From Acidilutibacter cellobiosedens (GTDB lineage Bacteria; Bacillota; Clostridia; Tissierellales; Acidilutibacteraceae): a stretch of DNA of 64,000 nt. The position numbers were made by a program, and so were the translations under genes. The stretch spans positions 796,673 through 860,672 of the forward strand of contig NZ_CP035282.1 of assembly GCF_004103715.1 (NCBI RefSeq), given 5' to 3'. Below, piece by piece: positions 1 through 8,747 of the stretch (the stretch's first letter is position 1; the number at the start of each line of letters is the position of its first letter). The notes below the pieces were generated by a model, which was not told where the DNA came from, made no database searches, and was given only the letters and a program-made list of their open reading frames with translations.

Positions 1-1
1 A

Positions 2-922
2 AATAAGGTACAAAGCTATATAAGAGGTATTACGGATAACAGGAAAGGTTTTTACAATATAAATAATATAGTTGAAACCAGTATATCAATGGCAAAATAT
101 AGGATTAAATCTAAAAAAATAGTGATAAAATCAAGGTTAAATTCGGACAATTTAGTATATTGTAATGAACATGAAATAAGGCAGGTTGTTTTAAATCTTC
201 TTCTCAATTCTATAGATTCCATAGAGGAAGAAGGAGTAGTTACGGTAAGCACCTATAACAGTGGAGGTAACACATGTCTAAGAGTAGAAGATACGGGAGT
301 TGGAATGGATAAATTAACTTTGGGCAGAATATTCGAACCTTATTTTACTACAAAGGGAGATAAAGGAAATGGATTGGGATTGAATATATCGAAACAAATA
401 TTAGAAGAACACGATGCTACAATTAAAGTTGAAAGTAAATTAGGGAATGGAAGTAAGTTTACTATAACCTTCACACAGAAAGCAGGCCAAATGTTAGCTG
501 AAAGCAATGCTTTCTATAAAAGGAACACAAAAGTTTTGATAATAGAGGATTCCGATATTATAGGGAGAGAATTGTTAAAATATTTATCTATACTTAATAT
601 AAATGGAAAGATTGAAATTGACAAAAATTTAATATTAAAAGAATTATTAGAAAATAAATATGAACTGGTAATATGTAATTTTAATTTATCTAATTTAAAT
701 CCTTTAAAGATTTCAGAAGAAATTAAAGAAAAATTTCCCGACATTCCATTTGTATTATTAATGGAAAATTCTGAAATAATAAATGAAAAATATTTGGGAA
801 CTGTGGATTTTATCTTGCGCAGGCCTTTTACTACGGAGGAATTAGCCGAAATCATCAGAAAATGTTTAAAAACCAACAAAAATAATGAACATAACGAACA
901 TAACATTTGTAACATTTCATAG
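2..922 (+). CDS. Hybrid sensor histidine kinase, C-terminal part (cut by window edge)
   Basis: The frame is open from base 2, so the 5' part lies outside the window and the true start is not visible. The visible part is an HATPase_c domain: N-box NLLLNSIDSI, G1 box DTGVGM, F-box IFEPYFTTK and G2 box GNGLGLNISKQ. A receiver-like domain follows (KVLIIEDSDIIGRELLKYL). In this second domain the usual phospho-acceptor Asp is replaced by VICNFNLSN, so it may not be phosphorylated (inference). The protein would bind ATP and phosphorylate a His in the missing part. It ends in Asn/His-rich residues. Its signal and partner cannot be told from here. Confidence 0.85.
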   Translation, partial: NKVQSYIRGITDNRKGFYNINNIVETSISMAKYRIKSKKIVIKSRLNSDNLVYCNEHEIRQVVLNLLLNSIDSIEEEGVVTVSTYNSGGNTCLRVEDTGVGMDKLTLGRIFEPYFTTKGDKGNGLGLNISKQILEEHDATIKVESKLGNGSKFTITFTQKAGQMLAESNAFYKRNTKVLIIEDSDIIGRELLKYLSILNINGKIEIDKNLILKELLENKYELVICNFNLSNLNPLKISEEIKEKFPDIPFVLLMENSEIINEKYLGTVDFILRRPFTTEELAEIIRKCLKTNKNNEHNEHNICNIS

Positions 923-1076
923 GATATTATGTTTGTACTACTTACATGGTATAAGATCAAGGACTGAAAATATATTAACAATCAATAATTAATATATTGC
1001 TGAATAAAGAAATATTAAATTGGAAAAATTAATAAAAGCTGGATTTTAAATAATTTAAAAAAAATATAATTTATTA

Positions 1077-1105
1077 TTGTATTTTGTAATTATATCTACT
1101 ATAAT
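1077..1105 (+). promoter_or_regulatory. Sigma-A promoter upstream of the decarboxylase
   Basis: TTGTAT (1077-1082), a 17-base spacer and a perfect TATAAT (1100-1105). It lies in the 300-base gap between the kinase and the decarboxylase. A transcript would start near 1112 and meet the hairpin at 1150-1190 before the gene. Confidence 0.6.
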
Positions 1106-1149
1106 AAAATTGTTTATTTGAATGAATAAAAAAGCTTGAATCGCTTTGC

Positions 1150-1190
1150 AAAAGCCTGAAACTAATGCAACGAAGTTTCAGGCTTTTTAT
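1150..1190 (+). terminator. Intrinsic terminator or leader attenuator
   Basis: A 13-14-bp perfect stem, AAAGCCTGAAACT (1151-1163) with AGTTTCAGGCTTT (1174-1186), is followed by a short T run. It sits downstream of the 1077-1105 promoter and about 33 bases before the decarboxylase start. It may therefore attenuate that gene or end a small RNA instead of terminating the kinase gene. Confidence 0.7.
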
Positions 1191-1222
1191 CTGAAAATAG
1201 TTGAAAGAAGGTGTTTATCAAG

Positions 1223-2686
1223 GTGTATAAATTAGATCAAACTCAAACTCCTTTATTTGATGCCCTTATGGAATATGTAAATAATAAGACAATTCCATTT
1301 CATGTACCCGGACATAAAAAAGGAATGGGAATGGATAATAAGTTTAAAAATTTTGTGGGGAACAATGTATTGTCTATTGATGTCACTGTATTTAAATTGG
1401 TTGATAGTCTTCATCACCCCGAAGGACCTATAAAAAAAGCTCAAGAGCTTGCAGCCGATGCATATGGGGCAGACAGAGCATTTTTTTCGATTAATGGTAC
1501 TTCAGGTGCAATACAGGCTATGATTTTAAGTGTAGTGTCCCATGGAGATAAGATTATAATACCAAGAAACGTCCATAAATCAGTAACGGCAGGGATAATC
1601 TTGAGTGGTGCTGTACCAGTTTACATTCAACCGGAAGTTGATAGAAAAGTCGGATTAGCTTTAGGGGTTACTCCTGAAACTGTTGAGGAAGCTTTAAAGA
1701 ATAATCCGGATGCTAAGGCAGTATTGATTATAAATCCCACCTATTATGGGGTAGCAGCTGATATTAAAAGGATAGCAGACATAGTCCATTCTTATGATAT
1801 ACCTTTAATAGTAGATGAAGCTCACGGAGCACATTTAGGCTTTAATAATAGATTGCCGATGTCTGCAATATCGGCAGGTGCAGATATGAGTGCTCAAAGT
1901 ACTCATAAGATAATAGGTTCTTTAACCCAAAGTTCTCTACTTCAAGTCATGGAAAAAAGGGTTGATGTGAATAAGGTTCAACAAGTTATGAACCTTCTGC
2001 AAACTACAAGTCCTTCATATATACTTATGGCTTCTTTGGATGTGGCAAGGATGCAAATTGCAACTAAGGGCAAAGAACTTTTGGATAGGGCTATAGATTT
2101 AGCAGAATATGCACGAAGGGAAATAAACAAAATTCCGGGACTTTATTGTTTTGGAGATGAAATACTTAAAAAGAAGGGAGTTTATGCTCTTGATCCGACA
2201 AAACTTACTATTTCTTGTAGAGAAATGGGGATAACCGGGAATAAATTGGAAAGAATATTAGCGGAAAAATACCATATTCAACTGGAGCTTTCAAATTTGT
2301 TCAACGCCTTAGCTGTAGGAAGTTTTGGGGATTCAAAGGAAGGTTTTGATGCATTGATTTCCGCTTTAAAAGAAATTAGCGATGAATACAAGGATTTACC
2401 TAAGGAGAACAGAAGAATGCTGGATATACCAGACATTCCTAAACAGATAGTTGCTCCGAGAGAAGCTTTTATGGGAGATAAGACTCCGCTGCCATTACGT
2501 GAAAGTATAGGCTGTATAAGCGGGGAATTCTTAATGGCTTATCCTCCTGGGATACCGGTACTTTGCCCAGGAGAAGTGATAACACCTGATATTATAGACT
2601 ATGTAGAGGATATGAAAGATGCCGGACTTTATGTACAGGGAACGGAAGATCCGGATGTTAATTATATAAGAATATTGAATGTTTGA
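1223..2686 (+). CDS. Orn/Lys/Arg decarboxylase family PLP enzyme
   Basis: A fold-type I PLP protein of the family that includes arginine and lysine decarboxylases (the short, about 480-residue Gram-positive form, YaaO/SpeA-like). N-terminal PFHVPGHKKG is the family signature. FFSINGTSGAIQAM forms the cofactor phosphate-binding loop, VDEAHGAH carries the Asp facing the pyridine nitrogen, and STHKIIGSLTQSS holds the Schiff-base Lys. The C-terminal domain contains the family motif CPGEVITPDII. The frame extends to GTG 1211, but GTG 1223 has AGAAGGTG 9 bases upstream and is the better start, giving about 487 residues. Substrate (Arg, Lys or Orn) cannot be decided; a polyamine role is an inference. 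Confidence 0.88.
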   Translation: MYKLDQTQTPLFDALMEYVNNKTIPFHVPGHKKGMGMDNKFKNFVGNNVLSIDVTVFKLVDSLHHPEGPIKKAQELAADAYGADRAFFSINGTSGAIQAMILSVVSHGDKIIIPRNVHKSVTAGIILSGAVPVYIQPEVDRKVGLALGVTPETVEEALKNNPDAKAVLIINPTYYGVAADIKRIADIVHSYDIPLIVDEAHGAHLGFNNRLPMSAISAGADMSAQSTHKIIGSLTQSSLLQVMEKRVDVNKVQQVMNLLQTTSPSYILMASLDVARMQIATKGKELLDRAIDLAEYARREINKIPGLYCFGDEILKKKGVYALDPTKLTISCREMGITGNKLERILAEKYHIQLELSNLFNALAVGSFGDSKEGFDALISALKEISDEYKDLPKENRRMLDIPDIPKQIVAPREAFMGDKTPLPLRESIGCISGEFLMAYPPGIPVLCPGEVITPDIIDYVEDMKDAGLYVQGTEDPDVNYIRILNV

Positions 2687-2737
2687 TATTGACACTGATT
2701 ATAATTGGATATATAATGTTTCTTGAATTGGATATTA

Positions 2738-2851
2738 GTCTTCAGGGCAAGGTGTGAGTCCTTACCGGTGGTTACAGCCCACGCGCCGAAATTTTTTGGC
2801 TGACTTGGTGAAAGTCCGAGGCCGACAGTTAGAGTCTGGATGGAAGAAGAT
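2738..2851 (+). promoter_or_regulatory. FMN riboswitch (RFN element)
   Basis: The conserved RFN blocks appear in order: TCTTCAGGGCAAGGTG, TCCTTACCGGTGGTTACAG, CCCACGCG, GGCTGACTTGGTGAAAGTCC, GAGGCCGACAGTTAGAGTC and GGATGGAAGAAGAT. FMN binding is known to favour an expression-off structure. Here a terminator at 2885-2913 lies between the aptamer and ribU, consistent with transcriptional control of riboflavin uptake. Confidence 0.96.
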
Positions 2852-2884
2852 CAATTTTATCTAATATTTTAATTAGATTTATTT

Positions 2885-2913
2885 ACCCTGAGGATTTATC
2901 TTCAGGGTTTTTT
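2885..2913 (+). terminator. Riboswitch-linked terminator
   Basis: ACCCTGAGG (2885-2893) pairs with CTTCAGGGT (2900-2908), followed by a T run. The 3' arm repeats the TTCAGGG of the aptamer 5' strand, so alternative pairing is possible. It is the likely expression platform of the FMN riboswitch. Confidence 0.8.
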
Positions 2914-2953
2914 AAATTCCTGAAGAAATATAAATCTATGGAGGAATTTAATT

Positions 2954-3556
2954 ATGGAGATTAAAAAACAAAAAATCAATACGAAGGTTTTAGTAAAAGT
3001 CGGGATACTATCGGCGATTTCTTTTTTGTTAATGATAGCGGAATTCCCCTTGTGGTTTGCGCCTGGATTTTTGAAAATGGATCTAAGTGAAATTCCTGCT
3101 TTGTTGGGAGCCTTTGCTCTGGGTCCTGTGGCAGGAATCCTGATAGAATTTATGAAGAATGTCCTATTTATTGCTATCAGAGGAAGTAACAGCATGATGG
3201 TAGGAGAAATTGCAAATTTTATGGTAGGGAGTATATTTGTTTATATATCCGGAATCGTATATGTTAAAAATAAAAGTAGAAAGAATGCAATAATAGGCAT
3301 GATTTTGGGGACAATAGCTATGACTGTTTTTATGTCCATAGCAAATTATTATGTGATGATACCTTTCTATGCTAAATTATATGGAATGAATTTAGATAGT
3401 ATTGTATCTATGGGCACCGCATTAAATAGCAACATAACCGATTTTAAATCTCTTATTGCATATTCTATAGTTCCCTTTAATTTATTCAAAGGGGCTGTAG
3501 TTACACTTATAACTGTACTCTTGTATAAACGAGTGTCGCCGATACTTCATAAATAG
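2954..3556 (+). CDS. ribU: Riboflavin ECF transporter substrate-binding subunit RibU
   Basis: A 200-residue, very hydrophobic protein with about six membrane segments, the size and layout of an ECF S component. N-terminal LSAISFLLMIAEFPLWFAPGFLKMDLSEIPALLG matches the RibU pattern (a stretch ending in D-x-S-E-I-P). It takes up riboflavin together with a shared EcfA-EcfA'-EcfT energy module, which is not encoded nearby. GGAGG is 9-10 bases before the ATG. The FMN riboswitch immediately upstream strongly supports the substrate. Confidence 0.93.
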   Translation: MEIKKQKINTKVLVKVGILSAISFLLMIAEFPLWFAPGFLKMDLSEIPALLGAFALGPVAGILIEFMKNVLFIAIRGSNSMMVGEIANFMVGSIFVYISGIVYVKNKSRKNAIIGMILGTIAMTVFMSIANYYVMIPFYAKLYGMNLDSIVSMGTALNSNITDFKSLIAYSIVPFNLFKGAVVTLITVLLYKRVSPILHK

Positions 3557-3567
3557 GTGGCTTAGAA

Positions 3568-3606
3568 AATAATGGAGATATTAAAACTATCTCTATTATT
3601 TTTTTT
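3568..3606 (+). terminator. Intrinsic terminator after ribU
   Basis: AATAATGGAGATA pairs with TATCTCTATTATT (one G-U pair) and runs into eight Ts. Confidence 0.85.
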
Positions 3607-3672
3607 ATATAGCTTAAAAAAATAGTTAATGTTATAATTATTATGGTTTATTATAGTAGAAAGGCTGGTATT

Positions 3673-4149
3673 ATGATTAAATATATATCACATGATTTGA
3701 AGGATACAGAAAAATTAGGGTTAAAATTAGGTAAGATACTTAAAAAGGGAGATTTTATAAATCTTTCCGGAGACTTGGGGACAGGAAAAACAACTTTAAC
3801 TAAAAGTATAGGTAAAGGTCTTGGAGTATCAGAGTATATTACAAGCCCTACTTTTAATTTAATTAATGAGTATAATGGAAGACTTCGATTATACCATTTT
3901 GATGTATACAGGCTTAAAAGTCCTGAAGAAATGTTTGATCTTGGATATGAAGAATATTTTTATTCCGATGGAGTCACCATAATAGAATGGGGAAATAATA
4001 TAGTAGATATGCTCCCTAAAGAAAGGCTTGATATATATATGGATGTAGGAATAAATGATAATGAAAGAAAAATATTTATTAACGGGAAAGGGAAAAGGTA
4101 TATTGAAATGGAAGAGGAGCTGAAAAGAATTGAAAATATTATCTATTGA
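3673..4149 (+). CDS. tsaE: tRNA t6A biosynthesis ATPase TsaE
   Basis: TsaE is the P-loop ATPase that, with TsaB and TsaD, makes N6-threonylcarbamoyl-adenosine at position 37 of ANN-decoding tRNAs. P-loop GDLGTGKTT, the family motif TSPTFNLINEY, the HFDVYRL segment and the acidic GYEEYFYSDGVTIIEWG are visible. The frame could begin at ATG 3643, but that lies just after a TATAAT (3633-3638). ATG 3673 has AAAGG 8 bases upstream and gives 158 residues, the usual size. It is the first gene of a tight four-gene t6A operon; its 3' end overlaps tsaB by 20 bases. Confidence 0.95.
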   Translation: MIKYISHDLKDTEKLGLKLGKILKKGDFINLSGDLGTGKTTLTKSIGKGLGVSEYITSPTFNLINEYNGRLRLYHFDVYRLKSPEEMFDLGYEEYFYSDGVTIIEWGNNIVDMLPKERLDIYMDVGINDNERKIFINGKGKRYIEMEEELKRIENIIY

Positions 4150-4828
4150 TACATCCACTGTAGTAGCTACTTGTGCTATATTAGATGAAGAAAAAGTATT
4201 GGGAGAGTTTTCTTTAAATCAGCAAGTAACCCATTCTGAAAATCTTATTCCTATGATTAAAGAAATGATGGATGGTTTGAATTTAAATATTAAGGATATA
4301 GATTTTTTTGCAGGTGCGGTAGGACCAGGTTCCTTTACCGGGATTAGAATAGGAATTGCAACTATTAAGGGCTTTGCTCATGTGACGAAAAAAAAAGTAA
4401 TAGGAGTATCCACTTTAGAAGGCTTGGCCTTTAATGTTCCCTATGCAAAGATAATTATTCCGATGATAGATGGAAGAAGAAACAGGGTATATACAGGTAT
4501 ATATGGTTGGGAAAAGGGTAAACTTTTAAGTATGGGAAATGAAACAATTATAGATATTGATGATTTTTTAAGAAATCTTGATATAGGTTTTGAAAAAATA
4601 GTTTTTAATGGAGATGGTGCTTTAAAATATAAAGAAAAAATAATGAATATACTTAAGGAGAGAGCAATTTTTTCTCCAATAAATTTGAATATGCCGAGAG
4701 CTTCCGGAATAGGAGAATTGGCAATGGTTAAAATAAATGAAGGAAAAGCGGTTGATTGTTATAGTTTAGTTCCTAAATATTTAAGAGAAGCTCAGGCTCA
4801 AATGGATCTTATTAAAAGAGGGTATTGA
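4130..4828 (+). CDS. tsaB: tRNA t6A biosynthesis scaffold protein TsaB
   Basis: An ASKHA-fold protein of 232 residues, the inactive paralogue of TsaD that forms the TsaB-TsaD heterodimer. The N-terminal MKILSIDTST and the GAVGPGSFTGIRIG motif are diagnostic. It starts at TTG 4130 with AGAGGAG about 9 bases upstream inside tsaE, so translation is probably coupled. The order tsaE-tsaB-rimI-tsaD is that of B. subtilis ydiB-ydiC-ydiD-ydiE. Confidence 0.95.
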   Translation: MKILSIDTSTVVATCAILDEEKVLGEFSLNQQVTHSENLIPMIKEMMDGLNLNIKDIDFFAGAVGPGSFTGIRIGIATIKGFAHVTKKKVIGVSTLEGLAFNVPYAKIIIPMIDGRRNRVYTGIYGWEKGKLLSMGNETIIDIDDFLRNLDIGFEKIVFNGDGALKYKEKIMNILKERAIFSPINLNMPRASGIGELAMVKINEGKAVDCYSLVPKYLREAQAQMDLIKRGY

Positions 4829-4833
4829 ATGAT

Positions 4834-5283
4834 ATGGATATAAAGGTTAGAAATATGGAAGAGAAGGATATAGACAGTGTACTGAAAATAGAAAAAGAGT
4901 CTTTTTCTGTTCCTTGGTCAAGAGATTCTTTTGTTTTGGAAGTTACAAAGAATATGCTTGCAAAGTATATAGTAGCTGAATTAGATGGAAAAACAGTAGG
5001 GTATGGAGGAATATGGCTTATAATAGATGAAGGACATGTGACAAATATAGCCGTTGCTAAGGATTACAGAGGATTGGGAATAGGGAATAAAATAGTAGAA
5101 GGTATTATAAAAATATGTGCAGACAGAAATATAAGATCAATAACTTTGGAAGTGAGAAAATCTAATAATATAGCGCAAAATTTATATAAAAAATACGGAT
5201 TTAAAGGTTATGGCATTCGTTCCAGATATTATTCAGATAATAATGAAGATGCGATAATAATGTGGAAAAGCATAGAAGATTAA
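4834..5283 (+). CDS. rimI: Ribosomal-protein-alanine N-acetyltransferase RimI
   Basis: A GNAT-fold acetyltransferase of 149 residues with the RimI signature [11 protein letters not shown], the acetyl-CoA loop [11 protein letters not shown] and the C-terminal [18 protein letters not shown] and YY segment. RimI acetylates the N-terminus of ribosomal protein S18 in E. coli. In Firmicutes it sits in t6A operons. TTG 4825 overlaps the tsaB stop, but its distance to GAGGG is only 2 bases; ATG 4834 (spacing 11) looks better. Confidence 0.9.
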   Translation: MDIKVRNMEEKDIDSVLKIEKESFSVPWSRDSFVLEVTKNMLAKYIVAELDGKTVGYGGIWLIIDEGHVTNIAVAKDYRGLGIGNKIVEGIIKICADRNIRSITLEVRKSNNIAQNLYKKYGFKGYGIRSRYYSDNNEDAIIMWKSIED

Positions 5284-5297
5284 TTAGAGGTGAAGAA

Positions 5298-6320
5298 ATG
5301 ACAAAAGATATTATTACATTATCCATAGAAACGTCATGTGACGAAACGTCATGTGCAGTTGTTAAAAATGGTAGGGAAGTTCTTTCCAATATCATATCAT
5401 CCCAGATAGAAATTCATAGACCTTTTGGGGGAGTAGTACCGGAGATTGCATCAAGAAAACATATTGAAAATATAGATATTATTGTAGAAGAAGCGTTAAA
5501 TGAAGCCAGAATCGGTTTTGAAGATGTGGATTTAGTTGGAGTGACTAAAGGTCCGGGGCTTGTAGGAGCATTGCTTGTAGGCATATCAAGTGCAAAAGCA
5601 GTAGCATATGCGTTGGACAAACCTTTCATAGGTGTTAATCATATAGAAGGGCATATATGTGCTAACTATATCGAACATAAGGATTTAGAGCCTCCTTTTA
5701 CTTGTTTGGTAGTCTCGGGAGGGCACACTTATTTGGCTCAGGCCGATTCTTATACGGAATATGAAATAGTAGGAAGAACAAGAGATGATGCTGCCGGAGA
5801 AGCGTTCGACAAAGTGGCAAGAGCATTGGGCCTTGATTATCCAGGAGGACCTTTAATAGATAAATTTGCAATGAAAGGGGATAAAGCTGCTTGTGATTTT
5901 CCGAGAGTTTATTTAGATGATAAAACTTATGATTTTAGTTTTAGCGGATTAAAAACAGCAGTACTTAATTATTTACACCATAAAGAGCAACTTGAGGAAG
6001 AAATAGTAATTGAAGATGTGGCCGCAAGTTTTCAGCAAGCTGTAATTGAAGTCCTTGTGAAAAAATCCATAAGATTAGCAAAGGAAAGAAAAAGTTCAAC
6101 TATAGTTATGGCAGGGGGAGTGGCAGCTAATGAAGGCCTCAGAAGTTTGATGGGAAAAAGATGTAAAGAAGAGGGAATAGAATTGAAATATCCTTCTAAA
6201 ATATTGTGTACAGATAATGGTGCAATGATAGGATCTGCTGCATATTTTAATTATATTGAGGGACATTTGTCTCCTTTAGATATGAACGTAGTTCCGAATT
6301 TGGAATTGGGATATAAATAA
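5298..6320 (+). CDS. tsaD: tRNA N6-adenosine threonylcarbamoyltransferase TsaD
   Basis: The catalytic subunit that moves threonylcarbamoyl from its AMP adduct to A37 of tRNA. Visible are N-terminal [15 protein letters not shown], the metal-binding HIEGH, the nucleotide-binding [21 protein letters not shown] and YPGGP, and the late [14 protein letters not shown] 5298 follows AGAGGTG and gives 340 residues, the family norm. A longer reading from 5262 would overlap rimI and has no good ribosome site. Last gene of the t6A operon. Confidence 0.97.
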   Translation: MTKDIITLSIETSCDETSCAVVKNGREVLSNIISSQIEIHRPFGGVVPEIASRKHIENIDIIVEEALNEARIGFEDVDLVGVTKGPGLVGALLVGISSAKAVAYALDKPFIGVNHIEGHICANYIEHKDLEPPFTCLVVSGGHTYLAQADSYTEYEIVGRTRDDAAGEAFDKVARALGLDYPGGPLIDKFAMKGDKAACDFPRVYLDDKTYDFSFSGLKTAVLNYLHHKEQLEEEIVIEDVAASFQQAVIEVLVKKSIRLAKERKSSTIVMAGGVAANEGLRSLMGKRCKEEGIELKYPSKILCTDNGAMIGSAAYFNYIEGHLSPLDMNVVPNLELGYK

Positions 6321-6338
6321 TCAACAAAAAAATGCGTT

Positions 6339-6466
6339 TTTTCCACATAGTTTGACAAAAAAAATTTTACTTACTGTGGACAATGTGGAAATGATAAAAA
6401 TATATTTATTTTAACCAAAAATAATTGTGGATAATGTTGTGGATAATGTGAATAACTTGTGGATTA
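6339..6466. promoter_or_regulatory. Cluster of DnaA-box-like sites
   Basis: In the gap between convergent tsaD and the ABC-F gene are TTTTCCACA (6339-6347, + strand) and six reverse-oriented TGTGG-type sites. Two are perfect 9-mers TGTGGATAA (6426-6434 and 6438-6446). One is a consensus-compatible TGTGAATAA (6447-6455). Three are one-mismatch sites: TGTGGACAA (6375), TGTGGAAAT (6384) and TGTGGATTA (6458). The last four start 9-12 bases apart. The flanks are very AT-rich. It looks like a DnaA-binding cluster; no dnaA, rpmH or parAB gene is near, so a chromosomal origin is not claimed. Confidence 0.65.
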
Positions 6467-6489
6467 TTTGGGGAAAATATATTTTTATT

Positions 6490-8403
6490 TTATTCCTCTG
6501 TTAAATTTATCAATTGTTCATATAATTTTTCTGATTTTAGTTTTGCAGCTTCTCTTGCTTTAGTTAATTCTACAATTTTGTTGGGGTTTTCATATATTTC
6601 AACTTTACACATCTCTTGATCTATTAGATTGATTTTTTCTTCCTCATTGCTAATCATCTCTTCAATTTGCAGGAGCTGACACTTTTTTTCTCTTTCTCTT
6701 TCTTTTTTTCCTCTTTCTTTTTTCCTTTGGATTTTAATTTGTGTTTTGTTGATAATATTATATTTGTCCTCATCAGTGTTTTTTTCTTTTTTCTTTTGAA
6801 TATAGTAATCAAAGTTTCCTAAATATTCGGCAATGCCTTTTTCGGATAATTGCAATATTTTGTTGACGGTTTTATTTAGAAAATATCTGTCATGGGATAT
6901 AACAAACAAAGTTCCTTCATAATTTATTAATGCTTCTTCCAAAACTTCCTTTGAATCAATATCCAAATGATTTGTAGGCTCGTCCATCATCAAGAAGTTG
7001 GATTTAGATAACATAAGTTTTAATATTGCCAATCTGCTTCTTTCTCCCCCGCTTAATTCGTTGATTTCTTTAAAAATATCGTCCCCTATAAATAAGAATT
7101 GACCTAAGAGAGTTCTTATCTGCCAATGATCTAAATCCGGATGTTCATCCCATATTTCATCTATTATACTTTTTTCTGTATTTAATTTTTGTTGTTCTTG
7201 ATCAAAATAACCGATATTTACATGATGTCCAAGAATGATTTCTCCTTCGTCGTGGGGAATTTCTCCAAGGATTGTTTTAAATAAGGTGGTTTTCCCGACT
7301 CCGTTGGGACCGATAAGGCCTACCTTTTCTCCTCTGTAAACATTAAAGTTTATATTTTCAAAGATAACATTTTCGCTAAAAGATTTTTTTAAATTCTCTA
7401 CTTTTAGCACTTCTCTTCCGCTAATTATCTTCGGCACAAAAGTAATCCTTGCTTTTTTTGCATCTGTTTTGGGTTTAGGCATTTTTTTAATTTTCTCTAA
7501 TATTTTTTGTCTGCTTTGAGCCTGCCTTATATATCTTTTTCCTCCATAACTCATAAATCTCCGTATAATTTCTTCCTGCCTTTCTATTTCCTTTTTCTGA
7601 TCTTCATAATTCTTTTTAAGCAGTTCTAAATCCTTAATTCTTTTTTTCATAAATTCCGTATAATTACCCTTATAAATATCTATCTTTAAGTTTTCAAGAA
7701 GAAATATTTTATCTATCACATTATCAAGAAAATATCTATCATGAGATATGATGAGAGCAGCGCCTTTATATTCCTTTAGAAATTTTTCCAACCAATCTAT
7801 CGCTTCTATATCCAAATGATTGGTCGGTTCATCTAATAATAAAATATCAGGTTTTTCAAGGAGAAGTTTAGCAAGGGAAAGCCTTGCCTTTTGTCCTCCG
7901 CTTAATTTATTGACCTCTTTATCCATATCTTCATGGGAAAATCCCAGCCCGTCTAAAACTCTTCGGATTTCATTTTTAAAGCCATAGCCATTGTGATTTG
8001 AGAATTCTTCCAACAAAAAAGAATATTCTTCCATTAATTTATGAAGATAATTTGACTCCTTATTTTGGCTATTATTACTTATTTCTTCTTCCATCATTCT
8101 TAATTTTTTTTCTGTCTGAATTAAATCTTCAAATACACTGCTGCATTCATCAAATAATGTTTTATTGCTATTAATATTTATATTTTGTTTTAAATATCCT
8201 ATTCTTAAACCCTTCTGAATATATATATCTCCTATATCTTTGGAAGTTTCACCGGACAATATATTAAAAAGAGTAGATTTACCGGAACCATTAAGCCCGA
8301 CTATTCCTATTTTTTCTCCGTCTTCTACTGTAAATGTGATATTTTCAAGGACTTTTTTAATACCATAAGTTTTTTGTATATCTTTACAGGATAATACTAT
8401 CAT
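6490..8403 (-). CDS. ABC-F family ATPase (YdiF-like)
   Basis: A soluble twin-ATPase without membrane segments, 637 residues. Two nucleotide-binding domains carry Walker A GLNGSGKST and GPNGVGKTT, signatures LSGGQKARL and LSGGERSRL, and Walker B LLLDEPTNHLD and LMMDEPTNHLD. A charged linker lies between them, and a Lys/Glu-rich coiled coil forms the last 80 or so residues. ABC-F proteins act on the ribosome as translation factors or antibiotic-protection proteins. Position after tsaD and length match B. subtilis YdiF, so a housekeeping role is likelier than resistance (inference). AGGAGG lies 7 bases before the ATG. Confidence 0.93.
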   Translation of the reverse strand: MIVLSCKDIQKTYGIKKVLENITFTVEDGEKIGIVGLNGSGKSTLFNILSGETSKDIGDIYIQKGLRIGYLKQNININSNKTLFDECSSVFEDLIQTEKKLRMMEEEISNNSQNKESNYLHKLMEEYSFLLEEFSNHNGYGFKNEIRRVLDGLGFSHEDMDKEVNKLSGGQKARLSLAKLLLEKPDILLLDEPTNHLDIEAIDWLEKFLKEYKGAALIISHDRYFLDNVIDKIFLLENLKIDIYKGNYTEFMKKRIKDLELLKKNYEDQKKEIERQEEIIRRFMSYGGKRYIRQAQSRQKILEKIKKMPKPKTDAKKARITFVPKIISGREVLKVENLKKSFSENVIFENINFNVYRGEKVGLIGPNGVGKTTLFKTILGEIPHDEGEIILGHHVNIGYFDQEQQKLNTEKSIIDEIWDEHPDLDHWQIRTLLGQFLFIGDDIFKEINELSGGERSRLAILKLMLSKSNFLMMDEPTNHLDIDSKEVLEEALINYEGTLFVISHDRYFLNKTVNKILQLSEKGIAEYLGNFDYYIQKKKEKNTDEDKYNIINKTQIKIQRKKERGKKEREREKKCQLLQIEEMISNEEEKINLIDQEMCKVEIYENPNKIVELTKAREAAKLKSEKLYEQLINLTEE

Positions 8404-8443
8404 ATGAATTCCTCCTACCTTATTACTATATATTATTTTATCA

Positions 8444-8470
8444 AAAAAAAACAGCCCATAAACAGGGCTA
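8444..8470 (-). terminator. Intrinsic terminator of the small Cys-protein gene
   Basis: On the minus strand AGCCC, a short loop and GGGCT run into nine Ts. The stem begins within the TAG stop codon of the 70-residue gene, so it ends that gene before the ABC-F gene. Confidence 0.8.
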
Positions 8471-8680
8471 TTTGAGGTCTAATTCCATTGCCATACTGGA
8501 AAGTACTTTATCAACTAAATCAATATCGCATTTTTCATCTGAAGTAAAATGAGCACAATTTTTACAGCTTTTAATCTCTCCTCCAAAAGCATCGACAGAA
8601 GACTGAAAGGAAGGATTTTCATTTTGTCTATATTCATCACAATAGAGTGCAACTTTTTGCAATTGTTCATTATTTGCCAT
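8468..8680 (-). CDS. Small conserved-looking Cys-containing protein, unknown function
   Basis: A 70-residue soluble protein with no signal or membrane segment. The middle holds CKNCAHF and then EKCDIDLVDKVL, giving three closely spaced Cys residues (C-x2-C-x9-C), with one more Cys near residue 14 (ALYCDEY). These could bind zinc or an Fe-S cluster (inference). GAAAGGAG lies 8 bases before the ATG, and a terminator abuts the stop, so it is a real single gene. I do not recognise the family. Confidence 0.75.
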   Translation of the reverse strand: MANNEQLQKVALYCDEYRQNENPSFQSSVDAFGGEIKSCKNCAHFTSDEKCDIDLVDKVLSSMAMELDLK

Positions 8681-8747
8681 TTAAATACTCCTTTCATAAT
8701 CGTATATTTTAAAATTATTATTTCTATTATATAAACAAAATATGCAT

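Noticed and set aside
514-981. 155-residue ORF on the minus strand inside the kinase gene
   Set aside because: A shadow of the receiver-like coding sequence, with no ribosome site and composition typical of antisense reading.
6321-6489. Chromosomal oriC
   Set aside because: The DnaA-box cluster is real, but no dnaA, dnaN, rpmH or rnpA gene is near and no clear unwinding element could be proven, so only a DnaA-binding cluster is claimed.
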